A stretch of 64,000 bases of DNA from IMG/VR virus record IMGVR_UViG_3300036770_007547, positions 158,776 through 222,775 of that record; one strand, written 5' to 3'. The position numbers and the translations under genes are program-made. Shown here in pieces: positions 10,417-22,400 of this stretch. Position 1 is the stretch's first letter, and every line of letters begins with the position of its first letter. The notes below the pieces were generated by a model that saw only the letters and a program-made list of their open reading frames with translations, searched no databases and had not been told where the DNA came from. The stretch comes from a virus.

Positions 10417-13400
10417 TGGCCAAGCGCAGGACCATAGACTTACTTCCTGAGATTTTCCAGACAGACACCAATCGTCAGTTCCTGTCGGCCACCTTGGATC
10501 AGATGATCCAAGAGCCCAGCGTACAACGAATACAAGGTTATGTGGGACGTCGCATCGGTCCAGGAGTGATACCCAGCGATCCATATGTCAACGAGCCCAC
10601 CAAATCTCGCACCGATTACCAGCTCGAGCCCGGTGTCATATTCCTCAAACCCGACACCTCCACTGCCACTGACACCATCACCTATCCCGGCATGTTGGAT
10701 GCTCTGCGATTGGACAACGGAATCACGGTTCGCCAGGATCGCATGTTCGAGAATCAGTACTACGCCTATGATCCCTTTGTAGATCTCGACAAGTTCAGCA
10801 ACTACAGCCAGTACTTTTGGTTGAGCGAAGGGCCCGATGCGGTCGATGTCAGCAGCACTGCCATCCCCATCACCGATGATTTCACAGTCACACGCGGCAG
10901 CAACGACTACACTTTTTCAGGAGTGGCCGGCGAAAATCCCATATTGACCCTGGCACGTGGCGGAACCTATAATTTTGCGGTAAATCAAAACGGTCACAAC
11001 TTTTGGATCCAAACAGCACCGGGAGTGAACGGTGTGAATCCCGACTTCCCCAATCTCAGTACTCGAGATGTGCTGGGCGTGATCAACAACGGCGAAGACA
11101 ACGGCACAGTGCAGTTCAACGTGCCCTACAAAGACGCACAGAATTTCTACTATGGTCTCAACACCATGGAGCCTGTGGATCTCTTGGGTCAGGGATTCAA
11201 GTTCAACGAGATCAACAACATCTATGTCAACGATTTCTTGGCCAAGCATCCCCAGGGCATCGACGGTATCACCGAACTCAACGGACTCACCATTGTTTTC
11301 CCCAGTCGCATCGGCGATGCCGATGATGGCGGTTGGCGCATAGACACACAGTTTGATCCACTGGTGCGTACCACGCCCGATCGTATTGGCACCTACTTCA
11401 GCTATGATCTAGTCACGAGAACCGTGGCCGATCGCACGTCAGAGACTCGCAGCTTTGACTTGGTCACACGCACCGTGCCCAATCAAGTGGTGCAAGAAGT
11501 GGGATTCGATGCCACAGTGCTACCGTTTGACGAGCAGCCATTTGGAGCCACCACCAATGTCGAGACCGGCGTACCTGATCCCTTGGATGGCACACCCGGC
11601 ACATTTGACTTTGATCCCGAGGACAGCAGCACCGATGATTGGGGCTTTGACGCTCCTGAAATCGAAGTCACTGCCGGTCCCACCGATCCCTTGGATGGCA
11701 CACCGGGCACGTTTGACGTCAGTGGATTTGAAGAGCCCCAGGTCCTGTCAGTATCGGGTCCACCCGATCCACTGGACGGTGCCGACGGTAGCTATGACAG
11801 CCTACCCTATGATCAAGACACCGACATCGTGTTGCGAGCACAGCGTTACAGCGTGTGGCAGATACAGTATGTCGAGGATGCCGACGGCGAATACTACATG
11901 ACACTGCGCAGCGTGGCACAGATACCCAATCTGTCGCGTTTCCGCATCAGCTACGGTGCCGAATACAGCAGCACCGAATGGTGGAAAGATGGTTCAGGAT
12001 TCTTGGATCGTGTTCCGCCCTTGAGTGCCGTGCTAGATGAGCTGTGGTATCAGGATTCCACCAATCCCGATATTTTTGGATTGATACGCTTGGTGGATGT
12101 GGCCGATGCCAACCCCATCAATGTCGACGACATAGTGGGGCAGACCAAATACACCAGTCCCAATGGTGTGATATTCACCAATGGACTCAAGATTAAGTTT
12201 CGAGGTCCCACCAATCCAGTTGAATATCAAAATCAAGAATTCTATGTAGAAGGTGTGGGCACTGGTCCAGGCAACGAACTCAAAGTGGGATTCGTTGATG
12301 GCGAAGCCTACTTTGGGCCGTTCCATGTGTTTGAGAATCGACGCATGACCGGTGCCGAACACAGCGACGAGGTGTTGCAGCAGTACATCTATGACACGCT
12401 GGAGGAAAGCATAGCCGCCGCTGGATCGGCTGGTCCGTTGTTGGCCACCCTAGGAACCGATCCCCAGCCCGGAGTGATCAAGAACAACGGCATCAAATTG
12501 ATACCGGTCACAGACATGGTCACTCCTGAGACTTACACTCTCAACGAACCCGTGCCCTACAGCGACTTTGGATTTGATGTTGGCAACTTTGATGCCACGC
12601 TGAATGCTCCGTTGTTGCCTGACTATATCACCATGAGTCGAGCAAGTCCGGATCAGAACCCCTGGAGTCGCAGCAATCGATGGTTCCACAAAGATGTGAT
12701 CGCTTACAGCGCCGAGCTCAACAATTCAGTACCAGTCTATGACAACGAGTATCGAGCGCAACGTCCCATTATCGAATTCCGTGCCGGACTCAAGCTCTGG
12801 AATTTTGGTTCGCAGTCACAGGGACAAGTCAATGTGATCGATTTCCTGGAAACTGATGCTCTCAGCAACATCAATGGGCAGATCGGTTATGGCTATGATG
12901 GATACGAATTCGTGGAAGGCACCCGTGTGGTGTTTGCGTCGGACCGAGATCGAGAAGTTCGCAATCGGATCTATCGTGTCACGTTTGTTGACAGCAACGA
13001 TGACGGCAATTCTCTGATAAGGCTGGTGGCCGAACCCAATGGCATAGCACAAGCCAATCAAACTTTGGTGTGTTTGAACGGTGTCCAACAACAAGGACAG
13101 GCATTCTGGTTTGACGGAAACAATTGGATACTGGGGCAACAAAAAACATCCATCAACCAGTCTCTGTTGTTTGATGTGTTTGATTCCGACGGTATCAGTT
13201 TTGGAAATCAAACTCGTTATCCCAGCAACACGTTTGTGGGCAATCGACTGTTTGGATATCGGCGCGACGAAACTGCCACAGTGGACTCGGTGCTGGGCTT
13301 TGGACTGACCTATCAAAACATCGAAAACATCGGCGACATCGTGTTTGAAAATTTCCTGTACACAGAAAATTTCCTCTACATCGAAGACAACGCCAGTATT

Positions 13401-16400
13401 GAAAAATCCGTGGGCGATGGCTATGTGCGGCAGTACCTAGATCGTGTGAGTTTCCTCAATCAGATCGGATGGCAACCTGCCCAGGCCGAAAGCCGCAGCC
13501 GCCAGGTGTTTAGATTCAATTTCACTGGTGCTGATCTCGTGTTGGATGTGCCGGTGTTGTTGGATTACACATATTCTTCCACGCAGATGTTCGTGGAAGG
13601 TGTGTTCTATGACACTGATCGATACACAGTATCGATACAAGGTGAAACCACACGCATCAGCTTTGTGGATGCACCTCCCGTGGGCAGCTTGATCGAACTC
13701 CAGGTCATCAGTGATTTTGCCAGCGAGTTGGCATACTATCAAATCCCAATCAATCTCGAAAACAACCCGCTCAATCTCGACAGCACTCGGTTTACCTTGG
13801 GCGGATTGCGCAATCACTACGACAGCATCGGGCAGAATCTCAGGGATCTAGAAGGACCGATCAACGGTGCCAACAACAGTCGCGACCTCGGCAACATACT
13901 TCGATATGGTACCAGCATCGTTCAGATGAGCGCACCCATGATACTCCCCGGCGTGTTTTTGCGCAAGCCCGAGTATGATGTGTTTGCATCCATCGAATAC
14001 AACAGCCGCGAGTACATCAAGTACAAGACACAGTTGCTGGATCTCGCAGCCAAAGGGGATTATGTCAATCTCACTCCCACTGAGATACTAGACAACGCAG
14101 TCGAAGAAATCACGCTGGGAAAGACCGAATCCTTCCCGTTCTACTGGAGTGACATGTTGCCGTCGGGCGATACCTTCACTCGTTTGCTTTATACAGTGTC
14201 GCCCATTACCACCAATGTGTTTGATACCACAAGAATTTTTGACTTGAACAGCTCCAACTTCCAAGGCGTTCTTGTGTTCTTGAACGGGCGCATACTCACA
14301 CGCAACTACGATTATCTAGTGCCCAACGATCGTGCAGTGGTCGAACTCTTGATCCCATTGGCCATCGGTGATGTCATTGAGATACGCGAGTATGACACCA
14401 CTTATGGCAGCTATGTACCAAACACGCCCACCAAGATGGGTTTGTATCCAGCCTTCAAGCCCGAGATATTCATAGACACCAGTTATGCCGAACCAACTGC
14501 TATGATACGCGGTCACGACGGTTCATTGACTGTGGCATTTGGTGATTTTCGTGACGATGTCTTGTTGCAGTTTGAAACCAGGATTTTCAACAACATCAAG
14601 ATCAATACTCCGGTTCCGCTAAAAGATGTTGATGTGATCCCCGGACAGTTCCGGGACACCGGATACAGCCTGGCCGAAATCAATTCTATATTGCTGCCTG
14701 ACTTTTTGTCATGGGTGGGGTACAACGGTCTCAATGCCAACGAACAAACATACATCGGCACCGATGAGTTTACCTACAATTACAGTCAATCCGGCAATCG
14801 ACTCACTGGTGAACCATTGCTGGGTGCCTGGCGAGGAATCTATGATTATTTCTTTGATACCTCGGCGCCCACCACACGTCCTTGGGAAATGCTGGGATTC
14901 AGCCAACGACCCGACTGGTGGGAATCGGTTTACGGCCCTGCGCCCTATACCTCGGGCAACTTGGTGTTGTGGCGAGATCTCGAACGAGGATACATCGCCG
15001 ATCCCAACGATCCAAGATTTGATGCTCGCTATGCCCGACCCGGTTTGACATCGGTGATACCAGCCGGCACCGAGGGACAACTCTTGAGTCCTTTGGGCAG
15101 CGTGGTTGGAAAATTTGACAAAAACAGTTTCCGACGCAGTTGGGTGTTTGGAGACAACGGCCCGGTGGAATATGCTTGGCGTACCAGCTCGAGCTGGCCG
15201 TTCGCTGTGATGCGCTTGCTGGCGCTCACCAAACCAGCCAAGTTTTTTGGACTGTTTGTGGATCGCGATCGTTATGCCTATGACAGCAATCTCGAACAGT
15301 ATCTTTGGAACGAAAGATATCGTCTCGATCCCGCAGACATAGCACCGTTGTACGGCAACGGAGTCAGTCGTGCCAGCTACATCAACTGGATCATTGACTA
15401 CAATCAACAGACTGGTGCAGACAGCACCACCAATCTCACAGTAGATCTCGCCAACTTGGATGTGAGATTGTGTTGGAGGTTGGCTGGATTCACATCCAAG
15501 ACTCTGCTCAAAGTGTTTACAGAGCGCTCCACTCCGCGCGGTGACAACCGTAGCTTGATGCTACCAGACGAAAGCTATCAACTGTTGCTGTATCAGAACG
15601 AAACCACCGAAGAAGTGGCCTACAGCAGCGTGATGGTACAGGTGTCCGATCAGGGCTGGACCGTGCTGGGCTACAATTTGCAAAAATCTTATTTTGAAAT
15701 TCTCACCAGCAATCCAGCCGGTACGTTCCGGACCATAGAAGCTGCCGGCACTACGGTGCGTGTGCCCGATGAATACACCGACATCGTGACACGAGTACCT
15801 TACGGATATACATTCACTAGTCGTGCTGCGGTGTGTGATTTCTTGTTGAGTTATGGTAGATTCTTGGGTGATCGAGGATTCCGATTCACCACCCAAGAAA
15901 ATGGCTATACCATGGATTGGTTCCAGATGGCCAACGAATTCTTGTACTGGAGCAACCAAGGATGGGGCACCGGCAGCGTGATCAATCTCAACCCTGGTGC
16001 CAACCTCCTGGAGTTCCAGCGCAGCGGCGAAGTAGTAGAAAGCGTCACTCCGTTCCGTCCCTACAGCATCGTACTGAATCAAGCACGACAGCCCATGGCA
16101 GCGTCTGACTTGGTGTTTGATCGCATCGAAGATCAATTCCGTATACGGAATCTCAGCGCAGTCAGCACCATAAACTTTGCCAATGTGCGACTGACCACTT
16201 ACGAGCACATGATCGTGCTCAACAACACCAGCATATTTGACGAATTGATCTACGATCCCAGCACCGGCAATCGTCAGAGTCGCATCCTGGTTTCGGGTTA
16301 CAAGAGCGCCGACTGGGACGGCACTGTGAATGCTCCTGGATTTGTGTTCAACATCAGCAACGTGCCCGAATGGCAGAGCAATCGCAAGTACACCAAAGGT

Positions 16401-19400
16401 GAGATCGTGCTGTTCAAAGACGAGTACTGGTCTGCTTCGACTATAATACAGCCCACCGAGACCTTTGACTACAGCAAATGGATCAAGAGCGACTATGCCG
16501 AGATCCAACGCGGGCTGTTGCCCAATGCTGCTTTGAGCAGCGACGAACTGTCCAACTCTTATGACATTTATTCAGCGAATCTAGAACAAGAAGTTGACTT
16601 GTTCAGCTACGGACTCATTGGATTCAGACCACGTGCTTACATGCAGTTCTTGGATCTCAATGATGTCAGCCAGGTCAATCTCTATCGACAGTTCCTTGAC
16701 AGCAAAGGCACACGCATCAGCACTGGTGTGTTCAACGAAGCTGACCTTGGTAAAGAAATAGCTCGCTACGACATCTATGAATACTGGGCCATGCTCCGCA
16801 ACAGCTACGGGGCCACTGCCAATCGCAGCTACTTTGAACTCTTGTTGAACGAAGGCAATCTGCAAAGCAATCCCAGCACCATACAAGTGGTACAGACAGT
16901 GGTCACTGACAGCGTGGCTGATCAGATAGTGACTGTGGATTCAATATGGAAAAGCAGCTACAAAATCACATCGCCGTCGATATTGCCCACCACGCTTTCT
17001 GCAGTTCGTCCCGACCAAGCACTGCCCAGCGCAGGATATGTCAATCTCGAAGACGTGGACATCACAGTGTTCAGCCTCGAAAACAATGTAGATCCTGACA
17101 TCATCAATCAAATCAACGTGGGCACCACGGTATGGGTAGCCAATGTCAATGTCTATGATTGGAACATCTATCGCACAGAAAAAGTAGATGCAGCAGTGAC
17201 ACGAGTGTCTGACAATCTAAACGGCACCAGCACAGTGACGTTTGATCGAGCTCACGATCTCGAGGTTGGCGACACACTGATCATCAAGTATTTCAACGAC
17301 GATGTCAATGGTTTCTATGTGGTACGAGGCACTCCGACATTGACCACTCTCACCATTGATTATGCATTTGATGGCAATGTTACCACGCTGACTGGAACCG
17401 GTCTTGGGCTGACCTTGTCAAGCTCGCGGGTGTCAGAACCCAGTCGTATCGCCCAGCTGCCCTATGCCACTCAGTTGTTTCCAGGAGTGCGAGCCTGGGT
17501 TGACACCAATCGTGACAATCGTTGGACAGTGTTGCAAAAGACCGAGCCCTTTACAGCGCAGGTGCCCCTCGCCCCCAGCGTGCCGGTGCGATACGAAAAC
17601 TTTGGAGCATCGATCAGCCAGGGACTTTACAATCTCAGTGCGTTGATCGGGGCTCCGGGATACAATCCTCTTGATCTAGCCGCAGCACCGGGTGCAGTCT
17701 ACAACTATGTTCGCAACGAAGAAGACGAATTCGAACAGCGCAGCGTCACCGAGCTCAATGCCATTGGTGTGCAAGGTTACGGAAACGCCATCGATGTGGG
17801 CAATCAGAACTGGGCCGTGGCCGGAGCCAGCGCCAGCAACAACAACATGGGCTATGTGACCACGGTGTATGTGGCACCTGGCACCGAAGATTTCCGACTC
17901 AAACAACTGTTGGTACCGCCCGATCAAGATTTTGGTGATCTAGAGTTTGGATACTCGGTGACCATGAGTCTCGACGAACAGTGGGTTTACATCGGTGCCC
18001 CGGGAAAAAACAAAGTTTATGCCTACACTCGAGTGGATCAACAGCCGCAGACTGTGAGCTACAACACCGACGGCGCTGCTAAAACGTTCAATTACAGCAA
18101 CCATCTCGTGGTCAACAGCAATGATCCTAGACAGATCGTTGTGTTGTACAATGACCAAGAGCTGGAGTACGCAACCAGTTGGACCGTGGACAGCAGCAAT
18201 GTGATCCTCACGTTCACACCACCGGCCGGACATGTTGTAACACTGAGCCGGCGAACCATACAACAGCTGGATCGAGCAGTATCTACCGATCTAATCCCCA
18301 CCAATATCGTGGGTTCGGGTTCGGGTGCTAGATTCACATGTGTGACCCAGCGTGGTGAATATCAAATCACTGCCACATCTGCAGGCATCGGATATGCAGT
18401 TGGTGATGTTCTCAGCATCGATCAAGACGACATCGACACCCGGGACGCACCAGCACCGGCCGCAGTGACCACAGCCTACACCGGAGGTAGTGGCACAACA
18501 GTGAATGTCACCAGCACCACCGGCATTGGCGTGGGCATGACCATCAGCGGCACAGGATTTGAAAGCGCACAGTATGTCACCGAAGTGGTGGACTCGACCA
18601 CCATCACGACAAATCTAGCCCCAGATAGCACACCGTCAGGCAATCTAGTGTTTAGCCACAATGCATTGTTGGTGATCACTGCCGTGGGACAAGAAACCTA
18701 TGAAGGTGACGGCAGCACAACAACATTCAGTATACTAGGTCGTTATACCACCACAACCGAAGTGTACGTGAACTCGGTGCAACAGACATTGGGCGTGGAC
18801 TACAACTTCAGCGACGACTATTCCAGCGTGATTTTTGTCACCGCACCGCTGTACGGTGATGCCATTGTGATCGACTTTGGCACACTAGAATCATTTACCA
18901 CCAACGGACACGGTGTGGCCGACCAAGCCAATTTCTCCATCGATGACTACTTGGCCACAGCCACTGACCTCTACAGTTTCTTGATCACAGTCAATGATCA
19001 AGTCTATCGGCCACATCTAGACTACGATCTCAACACAGACAGCTCGTTGGATCCTCCCGAACTGATATTCAACACTGTACCGGCCATAGGATCCAGTATC
19101 ACTGTGAGCACCGACAGCCATTTCAAATACGTGAACACTATCTCTGTGTCTGGTTTGGATGAGAACGCACGATTTGGTCACAGTGTGACCTGCAACACCA
19201 ATGGATCGGTGTTGATAGTCGGTGCGCCTAACCAAAGCGCTGATCAAGGGCGTGCCTACATATTCGATCGATCGGTACAGAGGTTCCTGGTCACCGATCC
19301 CACCGATCAAGTGTTTAGCACTGTGCGTGATCTAGAAGTTCCAGGCAACATCAGTGTCAGTGTCAATGGTAGATTTTTGTTGCCTGATACATTGAACATT

Positions 19401-22400
19401 GGCGGTCAGTTTTCGGTTGATGTGTCAAATCCTGCCAACCAAACCGTGACTTTGGATTACACACTCAATCTCGGTGACACAGTCGAGATCAACACCAATC
19501 AATTTGTGTTGGTAGAAACCGTGTCAGCCACACAATCAGCTGAAAAACCACAGTATGGATATCTAGTGGATCAGTGTATCAACGATTGCAGTCTTTACAT
19601 CAGTGCACCACGAGACAGCTACGAGATCAGCAATGGTGGCAGCGTTGAATTCTTGCGCAACCAAGCCCGCATATACGGTACCATCACCACAGATGTAGCC
19701 AATCCAGTTCTCACCATCGGCGATTACATACGCATCAACAATTATTTTGTGGAAGTCACTGGTGCCACAGTGAGCGATCTCGCCGATGACATCAATGCTG
19801 CTGCCATACCCAATGCAGTGGCCGCTGTCACACCGGATCTAGAATTTGCCGGCGATGGCGGTACCAAGATATTCAGCATAGGCAGCATTTATTCTGATGC
19901 CACCAGTTACACCACCGTGGTATATCTCGACGATGTTTTGCAAACCGAAGGCGTAGACTACACCTACGATGCCGACAACGAAAACATAGTGTTTGTGGTG
20001 GCTCCCATCATCACTTCGACTGTGCGTGTGGTGTCCGGGCGACTGACAATATCGGCCAAAAATATATCAGCAGCGCCCGAGTTAGACAAACTCAAGGTGT
20101 CACCGGGCACAGGATCTGTGTTCACAGATCTTGGAATAGAAACTTATGTGTATCAACAAACTGTGCGGCCACCGGTCAAGCAAGCATTTGCTGGATTCGG
20201 TGAAAGTATGTTTGTCAGCGACGACACCAGCACGCTGATCATTGGTGCTCCCAACGGTAGCACCATACTTGACACCAACTTTGATGATGGCAACACAGTG
20301 TTTGACAGCGACGGTACCAACTTTATCGATCCCATCGAGCAGAGTGGTGCTGTTTATTCCTACGATTTCTTGGACTCGGCTAACCCATCCATCACCAACC
20401 CAGGTCAACTGATTTTTGGGCAACAGTTCGTGATAGAAGGTCTACAGTCACTGGATCGTTTTGGAGCATCGGTGGACCTGACCACGGGCACACTGTTGAT
20501 CGGCGCCCCGGGCTACGATCTCGAGGACAGCGCATTGAGCGATTTTGGCCGTATAGCCCAGTTCCGCAACCTAGAAGATCAGCCGGCCTGGTTCCCGTTG
20601 AGACAGCAACAGCCCGTGGTCGATGTCAATCTCTTGAACACCATATTCATGTACGATCGTGCCAGTGGACAGCCCAGACAATACTTTGATTTCTTGGATC
20701 CCTTGCAAGGACGTTTGCTGGGTGCCGTGCAACAAAACATCGACTACATTGGTGCTGTGGATCCGGCTTTCTACAACCAAGGTGCTGTCAACAATCAAGG
20801 CAGCCGCTGGGGACAACAGCAAGTGGGACGGGTATGGTGGAACACTGCAAACGCTAGATTCATCGATCCCAACCAAGACGATATCATATATGCCAGCCGA
20901 CGCTGGGCCCAGCTCTTCCCGGGCAGCACAGTGGATGTTTATCAATGGGTAGTTAGTCCGGTGCCTCCCGCGCAGTATGCTGGAACCGGCACAGTGTTCA
21001 GCACACAGAGTTATGTGGTCAGCTCGTCTATCAACGAACAGGGATTCCTGCAGACACAGTACTACTTCTGGGTCACTGGTATCAGCACCATCGATCGAGA
21101 TGCCGGAAAGACCTTGAGCATCGACACTGTGCGACGCTACATTGAAAATCCAAGAGCCAGCGGCATCAGTTACATCGCTCCGTTGTCGGCATCGACCCTG
21201 GCCATCTACAACGGCAAAAACTATATTTCTGCCGAAGACACTGTGTTGCACGTCGAGTTCGACAAAGAACTCAACAACAGTGTGGTACACCAAGAATATC
21301 ATCTGATCGCTGAAGATCGCAGCGATGGCTTCTTGACACCGGTGTTGTACCGCAAGTTCCTGGACAGCATAAGCGGTGCCGACACGTTTGGTAATCAAGT
21401 TCCAGATCCTTTCTTGAGCCCCAGTGAAAGATACGGCATACAGTTCCGTCCGAGACAGAGCTTTTTTGCCAACCGCTTCCTGGCACTGAAAAACTATATC
21501 ACTCAGACCAACTCGGTGTTGGCACGAGTGCCCGTTGCCGAACAACGACGTTTTAGGCTGCTTGCCAGTTTTGATCCCACTCCGCCCGCTAGTTCGGGGC
21601 TGTGGAACCTAGAAGTGGCCACATACGATGAATTGCTGTATCAGGATCTACGCCAGGTATCCATGGGATATCGTTATCTAGTGGACACTGATCGCACCAA
21701 CAATGGTCTCTGGACCATATACGAAGTGGTACCGGGACTGACGCCCAGCGGCAAAGACCTGCAGATCAAGTTGGTGCAAAACTATGACACACGCAAATAC
21801 TGGACTCGAGTGCCCTGGTATCGTCCCGGTTACGATCCATTGAGTCGTATCTTTACCACTGTGCCCAATGTGGCCAGCCTGGATACCCTCACAGTGCCCG
21901 AAGGCACCAGCGTCAAAGTCGAAGCCAACCTCGATGCCAAGTGGGAGATCTATCTCCTAGAATCTGGCAGTTGGAACCGCGTGGCCGTGGAAGACGGTAC
22001 CATACAGATCAGCAACAGTCTATGGAACTATGGCATTGGAAACTTTGGTTTTGACCGTGAAGTGTTTGATGCACAGTACTTTGACCAGGCTCCGTTGATT
22101 GAAACACGCAATGTGATAGAAGGAATCAACCAAGAACTGTTCATAGACGATCTTGCCATCGAGCGCAATCGTCTCTTGATCATGATCTTCAATTTCATCC
22201 TCAGCGAGCAAGAAGCTCCCGAGTGGCTCACCAAGACCAGTCTCATCGACGTGGATCACATCGTGCGAGATCTCGTACCGTTCCAGAACTATCGCCGAGA
22301 CAATCAAGACTTTATCCAGGACTACATCGAAGAAGTCAAGCCCTATCACACACAGATCAAAGAATTCAATCTCAAGTATCAGGGCGCAGATGTCTATCAA

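Noticed and set aside
15561-16508. Long open frame (315 codons) on the minus strand inside the giant virion gene
   Set aside because: Antisense to a continuous, well-supported coding frame. No start signal and no recognisable domain. Several such long antisense frames (also 20571-21545) arise from the codon bias of the giant gene.
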